A DNA stretch of 64,000 nucleotides from positions 682,001-746,000 of the forward strand of contig NZ_WQKZ01000001.1 in assembly GCF_009755225.1 (NCBI RefSeq), in the 5' to 3' direction. This DNA comes from Hymenobacter ginkgonis. GTDB taxonomy: Bacteria > Bacteroidota > Bacteroidia > Cytophagales > Hymenobacteraceae. The notes under the pieces are model-generated. The model had not been told where the DNA came from and ran no database searches. It saw nothing but the letters and a program-made list of their open reading frames with translations. Positions 49,033 through 58,060 of the stretch are shown one piece after another. Numbering within the stretch: the first letter of the stretch is position 1; each line of letters begins with the position of its first letter. A program made the position numbers and the translations under genes.

Positions 49033-51750
49033 ATGACGTATTCTATAATTCTAGGCGCGCTGGTGGCCAGCGGCATTTTGCTGGCTTCGTGCCAGTCGCG
49101 GTCGGGTGGCGGGGCTGGCGCACCAGCCGGAGCCATTTGGCAGTCAGAGGCTTACTCGCTGTACCGCGACAGGGTGGTACAGGGTGCCCACCACGCCCGC
49201 GCCGTATCGGCCACCGAACTGACCTCGAACTACCGCAGCCCAGCTAGCGAAACGCAGAGCCCGCTCATTACCTTCAAGTTCAGCCTCAACGGCAAAGACA
49301 ACGAACTGCCACCGGGCCAAGATAACACCTTTTTGGCCCTACCCCCCGCAGCGGGGGCCACCCTCGAAACACCGGTTATCGTGTTCGGCCAGCGCTACGT
49401 AGAGCCGCGCGCCGTGCCGGCCGGCCAGTACCTGGCCCCCAATACCAAGCTCAAAATCAAGCTCGATATGCGGCCTGTGCTGGCGGCCTTCGCCAAGCAA
49501 GGCTTTTACACGACGTTCAAGGGCGAAAAGATTTATAAACAAGATTTTAAGCAGGTGTTGGTAGCTGGCAGCGCCGCCCCGCTGAGTTGGGATTTTGACA
49601 ACCTAGTTAACAAGCCCGAACTGGCCCTGCACGATGCCGATGGCGACGGCATCTACGAAGTGACCCTGACACTTAATGCGCCGCAAGACGCCAAGGCTAC
49701 CGCCCAGCGTTGGAAGAAGTCCCTTAACACCGACGATTTTCCGCAGTACAAATCGGCCTACCCCCTCGCCGACGCCCTCTACAACCTGGCGCTTGAGGAA
49801 GCCCGCCGGGCCGTGGAGCCCGACAGCACCTTCCGCACCGGCAAGGAGTGGGCGGGCGTGTGGACGCGCGACATCAGTTATTCTATCATCTTGGCCCAGG
49901 CTACGTTGCAGCCCAAAGTGGCTATGAAAAGCCTGCTGCGCAAGGTGAGCCCCGAGGGCCGCATCATTCAGGATACGGGCACTGGCGGCGCCTACCCCTG
50001 CTCCAGCGACCGGGTTATTTGGGCCGTGGCCGCCTGGGAGATTTACAAAGTGACCGGCGATGAAGCGTGGCTGCGCAAGGTGTATCCTATCATCAAAAAG
50101 TCGCTGGCGGAGGATTTTCAGAACGTGTACGACCCCACCACCGGCCTGGCGCGGGGCGAGTCGTCGTTCCTGGACTGGCGCGAGCAAACTTACCCCCGCT
50201 GGATGCAACCAGTGGATATCTACGAATCTGAAAACCTGGGCACCAATGCCGTGCACTTCCAGGCCAATACCGTGCTGGCCCTGATGGCTCGCCACGTGGG
50301 CGAAACGGCCGTGGCCGAGCGCCACGAGCAGGCCGCAGCCGCCATCAAAGCTGGCCTCAACCAGTATTTGTGGCAGGAGCAGGCTGGCTACTACGGGCAG
50401 TTTCGCTATGGCCGGCTGTTTCCGGTAACGTCGCTGCGGGCCGAGGCGCTGGGCGAGGCGCTAAGCGTGTGGTTCGGGATAGCTGATGCCGACCGCGCTA
50501 AAACGGTGGTGGCCAAGACGCCCACCGTGCCCTTCGGCATCTCGTGCATCTACCCGCAGATTCCGGGCATTTCGCCCTACCACAACGATGCCGTGTGGCC
50601 TTTTGTGCAAACGTTCTGGGCGCTGGCCGCCGCCAAAGCTGGCAACGAAGCCTCTCTCACCGAAAGCATAGCCGCAATTTACCGCCCGGCGGCGCTGTTT
50701 CTGACCAATAAAGAAAACTTTGTAGCCGGCAACGGCGATTTTAGCGGCACCCAAATCAACTCCAGCAACATGCTCTGGAGTTTGTCGGGGAGCCTCGGGC
50801 TGGTGTACAAAATCTTGTTTGGCCTGCACTACGAAACCGACCGGCTGGTATTCCAACCCTTTGTGCCGCAGGTATTTCAAGGTGCGCGCCAACTCACCAA
50901 TTTCAAGTACCGCAAGGCGGTGCTCGACATTGACTTGGAGGGCTTCGGCAACGTTATTAAAAGCATTACGCTCGATGGCCAGCCCTTAGCCGGCGCGGCC
51001 CTGCCCGCTACGTTGGCCGGGCGCCACGCCGTGTGCATAGTGCTTAGCAGCCAGGCGCCCGCGCCGGCTCGCGTGCACCGGGTAGAAAACCGCTTTTCGC
51101 CCGCTACACCCGAAGTTACGTACGCCAACGGCCGCCTTACCTGGCCCGCCCAGGAGGGGGTGCAGGAATACAAAGTATTGAAAAACGGCGTGCTAGACGC
51201 CACCGGCCCCGCTACCGAATACGCCGTTACCCCCGGCCCCTACGCCGAGTACCAGGTACTGGCCGTGGGGGGTAGGGCCCACCTCGAATCGTTTGCTAGC
51301 GAGCCGCTGCCCGTGGGCGAGCCCGCAATTGAGTTGCAAGCCGAAGCACTGGCTACCCTTTCCGCATTGCCCTACCAAGGCTTTACCGGCAAAGGCTTTA
51401 TTGAAATCAGCACTACGCAAAATCCTCACCTGAACCTGCCCATCACCGTGCCCGAGGCGGGCTTCTACGCCTTGGATTTTCGCTACGCCAACGGCAACGG
51501 CCCTACCAATACCAACAACAAGTGCGCTATTCGCACGCTGCGCCAGGGCAGCACGTTGCTTGGCACGGTAGTATTGCCCCAGCGTGGCGTCGAGGAGTGG
51601 TCAAATTGGGGCTTTACCAACGCCGTGCTCGTGCGCCTGCCCAAAGGCACTAGCACGCTCACGCTGGCCTACGAGCCTGCCAACACTAATATGAACGGCG
51701 CCGTGAACCAGGCCATGCTCGACTACTTACGCGTGCGCCGCGTGCAGTAG
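49033..51750 (+). CDS. Six-hairpin glycosidase lipoprotein (MGH1-like) with C-terminal carbohydrate-binding module
   Basis: A 905-residue secreted glycoside hydrolase. A lipoprotein leader ends LLASC (about Cys20). An N-terminal beta region (to about 230) is followed by an (alpha/alpha)6 barrel (about 245-610) with WAGVWTRDISYSIILAQ, GGAYPCSSDRVIWAVAAWEIY, FLDWREQTYPRWM and HNDAVWPFVQTFWALAAAKAG, in which the Asp/Glu of WTRD and DWRE are plausible catalytic residues. This resembles MGH1-like or amylo-1,6-glucosidase-type domains; no CAZy family is assigned with certainty. A fibronectin-like segment (about 675-750) and a C-terminal CBM6/35-like domain (ELQAEAL ... GFYALDFRYANGNGPTNTNNKC) complete it. 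Substrate unknown. Confidence 0.82.
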   Translation: MTYSIILGALVASGILLASCQSRSGGGAGAPAGAIWQSEAYSLYRDRVVQGAHHARAVSATELTSNYRSPASETQSPLITFKFSLNGKDNELPPGQDNTFLALPPAAGATLETPVIVFGQRYVEPRAVPAGQYLAPNTKLKIKLDMRPVLAAFAKQGFYTTFKGEKIYKQDFKQVLVAGSAAPLSWDFDNLVNKPELALHDADGDGIYEVTLTLNAPQDAKATAQRWKKSLNTDDFPQYKSAYPLADALYNLALEEARRAVEPDSTFRTGKEWAGVWTRDISYSIILAQATLQPKVAMKSLLRKVSPEGRIIQDTGTGGAYPCSSDRVIWAVAAWEIYKVTGDEAWLRKVYPIIKKSLAEDFQNVYDPTTGLARGESSFLDWREQTYPRWMQPVDIYESENLGTNAVHFQANTVLALMARHVGETAVAERHEQAAAAIKAGLNQYLWQEQAGYYGQFRYGRLFPVTSLRAEALGEALSVWFGIADADRAKTVVAKTPTVPFGISCIYPQIPGISPYHNDAVWPFVQTFWALAAAKAGNEASLTESIAAIYRPAALFLTNKENFVAGNGDFSGTQINSSNMLWSLSGSLGLVYKILFGLHYETDRLVFQPFVPQVFQGARQLTNFKYRKAVLDIDLEGFGNVIKSITLDGQPLAGAALPATLAGRHAVCIVLSSQAPAPARVHRVENRFSPATPEVTYANGRLTWPAQEGVQEYKVLKNGVLDATGPATEYAVTPGPYAEYQVLAVGGRAHLESFASEPLPVGEPAIELQAEALATLSALPYQGFTGKGFIEISTTQNPHLNLPITVPEAGFYALDFRYANGNGPTNTNNKCAIRTLRQGSTLLGTVVLPQRGVEEWSNWGFTNAVLVRLPKGTSTLTLAYEPANTNMNGAVNQAMLDYLRVRRVQ

Positions 51751-51767
51751 GGTAAAGGCACGTTTAC

Positions 51768-51813
51768 AAACAAAGCGGCTCATTCTCTCCAGAGAATGAG
51801 CCGCTTTGTTTTT
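51768..51813. terminator. Bidirectional terminator between glycosidase and MBL genes
   Basis: Near-perfect stem of about 20 bp (AACAAAGCGGCTCATTCTCT and complement) with a very short loop and T-runs at both ends. It lies 18 bases after the glycosidase stop. Confidence 0.88.
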
Positions 51814-51848
51814 GAGATTACCAGGTGAAGGCGCTAGCCAGCAGTAAG

Positions 51849-52616
51849 TTACACATCTATCGCTAGGCCATCGTAGGCTAGCCGAATCCAGGGGGGTAGG
51901 GTGGCTTCCACCTCGCGGTGGCGGCCTAGTTGGTGGCTGATGTGCGTGAGGTAAGCCCGGCGCGGGCGCAGCTCCTCCAGTATTCCAATGGCCTCGCTTA
52001 GCGTAAAGTGCGACAGGTGCGGCTCGTGCCGCAAGGCATTCAACACAATGGTGTCGGCGCCGCGCAGCTGCGCCATCGTGCTGTCGGGCAGTAAGTTGGC
52101 GTCAGTGAGGTAAGCAAAATTATCGAGTCGAAAGCCTAATACTGGCAGGCGGTGGTGCATGGCCCGTAGCGGCTGCACGGTCAGGCCTAGCACCTCAAAA
52201 GGCTGCTGTTCGTCCTCGATGGGGTGTAGGCGCACCTGCGGCACACCGGGGTACTTGTGCTCGGCAAAAATGTAGGCAAACTCGCGCTTAAGTTGCTCTA
52301 TCACCCGCGGCTCGGCATACACGGGTATCTCCTGCTGCTGCCGAAAATTGAAGGCGCGCACGTCGTCGAGCCCCGCGGTGTGGTCTTTATGCTCGTGCGT
52401 AAACAGGATGGCGTCAAGCTGCGAAATCCGGGCGCGCAGCATCTGCTGCCGAAAGTCGGGGCCAGTGTCTACCACCAGGCTGCGGCCGGCCACGGCTATG
52501 TGCACCGACACCCGGAGGCGCTGGTCGCGGTAGTCGAGCGAGCGGCATACCGGGCAAGTGCAGCCAATGATGGGCACTCCCGAAGAGGTACCCGTACCCA
52601 GAAAAGTGATACGCAT
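51849..52616 (-). CDS. MBL-fold metallohydrolase (PhnP-like)
   Basis: A 255-residue metallo-beta-lactamase fold enzyme. The metal motif THEHKDHTAG gives His74, His76, Asp78 and His79. The N-terminal GTGTSSGVPIIGCTCPVCRS has three Cys (19, 21, 24), as in PhnP where they bind a structural zinc. C-terminal His residues (LRHEPHLSHF, LTHISHQLG) complete the site. PhnP itself cleaves cyclic ribosyl phosphates; close Bacteroidota relatives stand without phosphonate genes, as here, so a general cyclic phosphodiesterase role is likely. Confidence 0.9.
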   Translation of the reverse strand: MRITFLGTGTSSGVPIIGCTCPVCRSLDYRDQRLRVSVHIAVAGRSLVVDTGPDFRQQMLRARISQLDAILFTHEHKDHTAGLDDVRAFNFRQQQEIPVYAEPRVIEQLKREFAYIFAEHKYPGVPQVRLHPIEDEQQPFEVLGLTVQPLRAMHHRLPVLGFRLDNFAYLTDANLLPDSTMAQLRGADTIVLNALRHEPHLSHFTLSEAIGILEELRPRRAYLTHISHQLGRHREVEATLPPWIRLAYDGLAIDV

Positions 52617-52639
52617 TCGCTGGATTACTACTAAAAAAT

Positions 52640-52693
52640 GAAGACCAGGAAAAGGCTAGCTCCTTCAACGAGCGTTGCCCCTACCTGGTCTTC
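52640..52693 (-). terminator. Terminator of the response regulator gene
   Basis: GAAGACCAGG on the minus strand pairs with CCTGGTCTTC over a 34-base loop, followed by ATTTTTTAG. It lies seven bases after the gene's stop at 52701. Confidence 0.7.
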
Positions 52694-52700
52694 TTTATTC

Positions 52701-53087
52701 TTAGCCTACGTACTGCCGCACGGCACGCACAAGGGCGTCAAAGTCCAGAGGCTTAGGCAAATATTCAGTGATGCCAGCTTCGCGAAATTGCTCCATCGTA
52801 TAATTGTTGGCATTGCCGGTGATGGCAATAATGGGCAGCTGGTTGATGCGGGAATCGGCGTGCTTGCGAATTTCGCGCGTGCACTCCATTCCGTCTTTCA
52901 CCGGAATGTTGATGTCCATCAGCACCCCATCGACGGGGTTGGCTTCAAGCAGGCGGATTACTTCGCCGCCATTCTTGGCCAGCACTATTTTGTACTTCTG
53001 CTGTTCGAGTATTTTTCGGGTCAAACTCAGGATAACTGAGCTGTCCTCGGCGATGAGAATAGTCTTCGACGTGTTTTCGGGTGCCAT
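52701..53087 (-). CDS. Single-domain response regulator (CheY-like)
   Basis: A 128-residue receiver domain without an output domain. Acidic pocket Glu14/Asp15 (LIAEDSS), phospho-acceptor Asp58 (VLMDINIP), switch Thr90 (IAITGN) and Lys112 (LPKPLD) are all present, so it should be phosphorylated. It is 66 bases downstream of the hybrid kinase gene on the same strand and probably accepts phosphate from the kinase's HPt domain, acting by protein contact. Confidence 0.92.
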   Translation of the reverse strand: MAPENTSKTILIAEDSSVILSLTRKILEQQKYKIVLAKNGGEVIRLLEANPVDGVLMDINIPVKDGMECTREIRKHADSRINQLPIIAITGNANNYTMEQFREAGITEYLPKPLDFDALVRAVRQYVG

Positions 53088-53153
53088 AGGCGGGGGAGAG
53101 TAAAGGAAGGAGAATAAGGTAGAAGCTAAGTGAAGCTAAAGAATAATAAGATA

Positions 53154-56100
53154 TTAACTATTTGCAGTGGGCTGAGCCAGGGTCACTTGCTCGGCGTAGT
53201 GCGCCAGAAAGTACGCAAAGTACTGGTGTAGGCGGTTAAATTCAACTGTTAGACCGCTAGTCTTACCATTTTTAATATTATGCTCCAGCGTTTGGGCTTG
53301 GGTAGCCAGCGCCGTAAGCCCCAAGGTAGCGGCCGTGCCTTTGAGCTGGTGCAGTAGTGGCCGCAGACTGGCCGCATCCTCGGCCTGCGAGTGGGTTTTG
53401 ACTTGCTGCAGCAAGTCGGCCGCTTCCTGGGCAAATTCCGCGTATAGCTCGGCCGTGAATTCGGCGCCGCCCAGCTGGTGCAGCTGCGCTAGCACCTCGG
53501 GGTCGAGCATGGGCAACTGGTCGGCCACCGCCGTGGTCGGCTCTTCGGGCGAGGGAGGCGGTGCAGCGGCTACCCAGCGGGCGAGGGTTTGGGCTAGCTG
53601 CTGGTGCTTCACGGGCTTGGCCAAGTAGTCGTCGAGGCCGGCCTGCACAAAGCGCGCAGCATCGTCGGGCATTGAGTAGGCCGTCATGGCCACGATGGGC
53701 GGGCTGGCAGCCCCCAGCTGCGCCCGGATGGCCCGAGTAGCCTCGATGCCATCGAGGCCTGGCATCTGGATGTCCATCAAAATCAGCTGGTAGGGCGCAT
53801 TGGGCGCGGTAGCGCGGGCAATGGCTTCGTAGCCATCGCTGGCTATATCGACTTGGCATCCCAGCTTGGCTAGCAGGCGCGCGGCTACTTTCTGGTTGAT
53901 AACGTTGTCGTCGACGAGTAGCACGTAGGCCTCTTGCTGGGCAGGGGGGGTAGGGGGCGGCAACTCCTCTACTGGGACCACTGGCATCGCCAGGGCCGAG
54001 GACACCCGGCAGCGAATGGTAAACCAGAAAACGCTACCCTCCCCTACATCCGACACCACACCGATGGTGCCGCCCAGCAACTCGGCCAATTCCTTGCTGA
54101 TGGCCAGGCCCAGGCCGGTACCCCCGTAGGCTTTGCTGGGGGTAGTGTCGAGCTGCGTGAAGCTGGTGAAAAGCCGCGCCGCATCGTCGGGCGAAATTCC
54201 GATGCCCGAGTCTTGCACCGCAAAGCGGAGTGTGTTAAAATCATTCTCCGTGCTCACCAGCGACACCACCACGCTCACCGTGCCGTGCGAGGTAAACTTA
54301 ATGGCGTTGGCAGCCAGGTTAGATAAAATCTGGAGCAGGCGCATCTCGTCGGTGGCGATAACCGGGGGCGTATCGGGCGCGAGGTGGCAGGTAAAGCGCA
54401 GGCTTTTTTGGCTGGCGCGGTACGAAAACAGCGAGTGCACGCGGTCGAGCAGCGGCGCCAAGGCCAGCGGCGCTTCGTTGAGGCGCATCTTGCCCGCCTG
54501 AATTTTCGACAAATCCAGAATGTCGTTCAAGATGGTCAGCAGCGCATCCGAGCTGGTGCGGAGCGTATCTACATAGTCGGTTTGCTCGCTTGAAAGGCCG
54601 GTTTGGCCCAGCAAGTCAATCATACCGATGATGCCATTCATGGGGGTGCGCAGCTCGTGGCTCATATTGGCCAAAAACTGCGTTTTGGCGGCCGAAGCAG
54701 CTTCGGCCTCTTCCATGGCCAAGCGCAAGTCGTCCTGAATGCGGCGAATCTCCGTCACGTCGCGCGCAATGCCCTCGGTGCCCGAGGGCGTGCGGCGCGC
54801 ATTGATGAGCACGTTTACGGGGTAGCCCGCCCGGTGGCGCATCTGGGTTTCGAAGTTGCGCAGCTCGCCGGTGCGCTCCAGCTCGTCAAGCACATCAGCG
54901 TGCCCCGTGGGTTCCCAGTAGTAGTTCTCGGCGGGGCGGCCCAGCTCCGCACCAGGGTCGTAGCCCAGCACTTCGCGCACCGAGGGGCTTAGAATGGTGA
55001 AACAGCCCTCCTCGTCGGTGCGGTAGTAAACGTCCTGAAACGACTCGAAAATCGAGCGGAATTTTTCTTCCTGGGCCGCCAGTATCAGCTGCGAGTTTTT
55101 GCTGGCCGTGATGTCTTGGGCCTGCGCCGCTATCTCCTCAAACGAGCCATTGGGCAGGTAAATAGGGTCAAACGTAATGCTTAGCCACAAGTCGCGGCCC
55201 TGCGGGTCGCGCAGGTTTACCTCAAATTTTTGCGACTGGCCCTTGCCCGCAGCCACGTAGTGCGTGTACATCACCTGGCGCACCTCGTTGTTGTCCAGCG
55301 TTTGCTCGGTTTCGAGCAAGTTGAGGCCCTGGGTAGGCGCCACGCCATTGCGGCGCAGGTAAAAAGCCGCGTAGTTGCGGTTAAACGAAATCAACACGCC
55401 GCTGCGGTCCACGCTCCACATCAGGTGGGCGCCGCTTTCGAAGATGGCGCTCAGGCGGGCATTTTGGCGCGTGAGATGCTCTTCCTTGCCCTTGCGGTCA
55501 ATGGCCAGGGCTACCTGACTCGAAATAAAGTGCAGGATGTCGAGGTCGGCGGGCGTGTAAAGGTCGGCCCGGTCGTATTCCTGCACCGTCAGCACCCCGA
55601 TGGTGCGGTCGCCCACACTCAGCGGCGAAGCCAGCAGCACGGCCGGCAGCCGGCCAAACGCGGTAAGCTCGCCGTTGCGCATCAGGCGCACCAAGTCAGC
55701 CTGGGTAAAAAATAGCGGTTGCCCCTGCTGAATAACGTACTCCGTGACGCCCATCGAAAACGGCCGGCCGCCGCCCTGCTCGAAGTAGGCGTGCTGGTCA
55801 ACGTAGTACACGAAGTTCAGCTCCGTGCGCTCGTCGTCGCACAGCGCAATGAAGATGTTGTTGGTTTCAATAACCTTGCTTAGCTCGCGGTGAATGGCCC
55901 CGTAGAGCGCTGGCAGGTCGTGGGCCGAAATAGCTAGGTTGGCAATACTGTAGTAGACCTTTTGCAGGCGCTCAGCCTTGATGCGGTCGGTAATATCGTG
56001 CAGCACGGCCCGCGCGCTGGGCGCTTGGCCCGGCAGCTGCTCGCTGCTCACCGAGCCAATAAGGTGCACTGGCCGGCCGGCGCTGGTCAGCAGCACGGTT

Positions 56101-56747
56101 TCGAGCTTGTTAAGGGCTTGGCCTTCGTAGAGGCGCCGCAGCTGGTAAAGCAGCTTGGCGCGGTAGTAGGGGTGCACCACATCGGTGAGGGGGCGCCCCA
56201 TCAGCTCGGCCTCGGTGTAACCCAGCTTTTCCTGACCCGATTTATTGACAAACAAAAAGTTGTTGTCGCCGCTCAGGTGCATAATTAAATCGTGCGAGCT
56301 ATCAAAAAACTCGCGCAGGTAGGTAGGCTCCGGCGCCGTAATCCGGCGCAGGCCCGTTAGGTCCGCCACGGTGGGTAGGGAGCCCGCCGCCCACATGCCG
56401 GTTATGCGGCCTTGGGCATCGTACAGCAGCTGCGACTGCCAGTGCACCAAAATAATTTCACCCGCTTTCGTTAGCACCTCCAACTCTTCGTGCGCCAGAA
56501 AATCCGTGCGGGCACTTAGTACCTGTTGCAAATGCTGCCCGCGCTTGGCCTGCTGGGCGCGCGGCGTAAAGCGCTTGTGGTAAGGCTGGCCCACTACTTC
56601 GGCCCGCGAGTAGCCTGTGGCGTTCAGCAATAAGTCGTTCACCTCTACAATCAGCCCGTCTTGGTCGAGCACCACGTAAGCCAGCTTTAACTGGTCGAAC
56701 ATGAGTGCAGTTGGTGGCACAGCCGCTACCGGAAGAATAGATTGCAT
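53154..56747 (-). CDS. Hybrid sensor histidine kinase with PAS, GAF, receiver and HPt domains
   Basis: A 1197-residue multistep phosphorelay kinase. No membrane helix is seen, so it is probably cytoplasmic. Approximate order: PAS (15-125), PAS (140-250), GAF (270-420), two PAS domains (435-680), HisKA with His697 (MSHELRTPMNG), HATPase (about 805-925; NLAANAIKFT, GTGLGLAIS), receiver with Asp992 (LMDIQMPGLDG), and HPt with His1133 (LHQLKGTAATLG). All phosphotransfer residues are intact. The following single-domain regulator likely takes the phosphate from His1133. The start at 56747 gives a clean first PAS domain; the longer open frame is not supported. A G7 run (53944-53950) lies in the Pro-rich linker before the receiver domain. 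Confidence 0.92.
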   Translation of the reverse strand: MQSILPVAAVPPTALMFDQLKLAYVVLDQDGLIVEVNDLLLNATGYSRAEVVGQPYHKRFTPRAQQAKRGQHLQQVLSARTDFLAHEELEVLTKAGEIILVHWQSQLLYDAQGRITGMWAAGSLPTVADLTGLRRITAPEPTYLREFFDSSHDLIMHLSGDNNFLFVNKSGQEKLGYTEAELMGRPLTDVVHPYYRAKLLYQLRRLYEGQALNKLETVLLTSAGRPVHLIGSVSSEQLPGQAPSARAVLHDITDRIKAERLQKVYYSIANLAISAHDLPALYGAIHRELSKVIETNNIFIALCDDERTELNFVYYVDQHAYFEQGGGRPFSMGVTEYVIQQGQPLFFTQADLVRLMRNGELTAFGRLPAVLLASPLSVGDRTIGVLTVQEYDRADLYTPADLDILHFISSQVALAIDRKGKEEHLTRQNARLSAIFESGAHLMWSVDRSGVLISFNRNYAAFYLRRNGVAPTQGLNLLETEQTLDNNEVRQVMYTHYVAAGKGQSQKFEVNLRDPQGRDLWLSITFDPIYLPNGSFEEIAAQAQDITASKNSQLILAAQEEKFRSIFESFQDVYYRTDEEGCFTILSPSVREVLGYDPGAELGRPAENYYWEPTGHADVLDELERTGELRNFETQMRHRAGYPVNVLINARRTPSGTEGIARDVTEIRRIQDDLRLAMEEAEAASAAKTQFLANMSHELRTPMNGIIGMIDLLGQTGLSSEQTDYVDTLRTSSDALLTILNDILDLSKIQAGKMRLNEAPLALAPLLDRVHSLFSYRASQKSLRFTCHLAPDTPPVIATDEMRLLQILSNLAANAIKFTSHGTVSVVVSLVSTENDFNTLRFAVQDSGIGISPDDAARLFTSFTQLDTTPSKAYGGTGLGLAISKELAELLGGTIGVVSDVGEGSVFWFTIRCRVSSALAMPVVPVEELPPPTPPAQQEAYVLLVDDNVINQKVAARLLAKLGCQVDIASDGYEAIARATAPNAPYQLILMDIQMPGLDGIEATRAIRAQLGAASPPIVAMTAYSMPDDAARFVQAGLDDYLAKPVKHQQLAQTLARWVAAAPPPSPEEPTTAVADQLPMLDPEVLAQLHQLGGAEFTAELYAEFAQEAADLLQQVKTHSQAEDAASLRPLLHQLKGTAATLGLTALATQAQTLEHNIKNGKTSGLTVEFNRLHQYFAYFLAHYAEQVTLAQPTANS

Positions 56748-56844
56748 AGAGAGGCCTATAAACACAGCCCGGAGATAGTAGATTCCGGCTAAGCTAGTTT
56801 TGGGTAAAATTACCGCGTTTCTGCCCGTATTTCTACTATCCTTT

Positions 56845-58041
56845 GTGTCTTTTTCTGCCGCAGCTTCTTCGCTACGTATAATTTTGGCGGTTACCACCGA
56901 CCTCAACTACGACCAGCGCATGCAACGCATCTGTAGCAGCTTGGTTGCGGCTGGCTATCAAGTACAACTGGTGGGGTGGCAGCGGCCGGCTTCGCTGCCT
57001 TTGGCGCCTCAGCCCTACGGCCAACACCGGCTACAAGGATGGTTTCAAAAAGGCAAATTATTCTACTTAGAATTCAACTTACGGCTATTTTACTACCTGC
57101 TTACCCAGCGCGCCGACCTGTGGGGCTGCGCCGACCTCGATGCAGCGCTGCCGGCCTGGGCCCGGGCTCGGCTAGGGGGCCAGCCTTTTAGCTACGATGC
57201 CCACGAGCTTTTTACTGAAATGCCCGAAGTGGTGGCCCGCCCACCGGTGCAGCGGCTCTGGCGGTGGGTCGAAAAGTTTGTGGTACCCCGGGCGCAACTG
57301 CGCTACACGGTGGGCCCGGCGCTAGCCCGGCTGTTTGAAGCGCGTTATCCCGGCCACGCCTTTGGCGTGGTGCGCAATGCGCCACCAGCCGCCTCGCCCG
57401 CCGCGGAGGGGGTAGGGGTAGGAGTTGCGCCGCCTAAGCCAGCTGGCGTTTTTTTGCTGTACCAGGGCGCGCTGAATGTGGGCCGGGGCTTAGCCGAGCT
57501 GCTGCGCGCACTGCCGCAGGTACCGGTGCGGCTAGTGGTGTGTGGCGAGGGCGACTGCTCGGTGGTGCTGCGCCAGCAAGCCGAGCAGCTGGGGCTGCTG
57601 CACTCCGATGCCTACCCAGCGGGGCAGGTCGAGTTTCGGGGCTATGTGCTGCCGGCCGCACTACGGGCCGTCACGGCCCAGGCCACAGTAGGCATTATGC
57701 TGCTCGAAAACACGGGCCTGAGCTACTATTATTCACTAGCCAACAAGTTCTTCGACTACGTGCAGGCCGGTATTCCGCAGCTCTGCATCGACTTCCCCGA
57801 GTACCGCGCCCTCAACGAACAGTACGAGGTGGCGGTGCTCGTGCCCGACCTGGCACCCGCTACCCTGGTGGCGGCGCTGCACCAGCTGCTGCCCGGCGGC
57901 CAACCCGGCCCGCACTACCACCGCCTAGCGGCCAATTGCCGCCGCGCCCGCACCGAGTGGAACTGGCAGCAGGAAGAAAAAACGTTGCTGACTTTATACG
58001 ACCAGACCTTTCAAAACTTAGCTAACAGCAACTGCCAGTAG
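56845..58041 (+). CDS. Family 4-like (GT-B) glycosyltransferase
   Basis: A GT-B fold glycosyltransferase of about 400 residues. The N-terminal strand RIILAVTTDLNYDQRMQRICSSL is followed by DAHELFTEMPEVV and, in the C-terminal half, LLYQGALNVGRGLAELLRAL, VVCGEGD, a VEFRGYV segment and SLANKFFDYVQAGIPQL, the usual GT4 nucleotide-binding parts. The sugar acceptor is unknown. The start is uncertain: no ATG precedes the conserved strand. The GTG at 56845 is used here; the TTG at 56800 would add a hydrophobic 15 residues that look like chance translation of the promoter region. Confidence 0.8.
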   Translation: MSFSAAASSLRIILAVTTDLNYDQRMQRICSSLVAAGYQVQLVGWQRPASLPLAPQPYGQHRLQGWFQKGKLFYLEFNLRLFYYLLTQRADLWGCADLDAALPAWARARLGGQPFSYDAHELFTEMPEVVARPPVQRLWRWVEKFVVPRAQLRYTVGPALARLFEARYPGHAFGVVRNAPPAASPAAEGVGVGVAPPKPAGVFLLYQGALNVGRGLAELLRALPQVPVRLVVCGEGDCSVVLRQQAEQLGLLHSDAYPAGQVEFRGYVLPAALRAVTAQATVGIMLLENTGLSYYYSLANKFFDYVQAGIPQLCIDFPEYRALNEQYEVAVLVPDLAPATLVAALHQLLPGGQPGPHYHRLAANCRRARTEWNWQQEEKTLLTLYDQTFQNLANSNCQ

Positions 58042-58060
58042 CTACTAGCGCAAGAAATTT

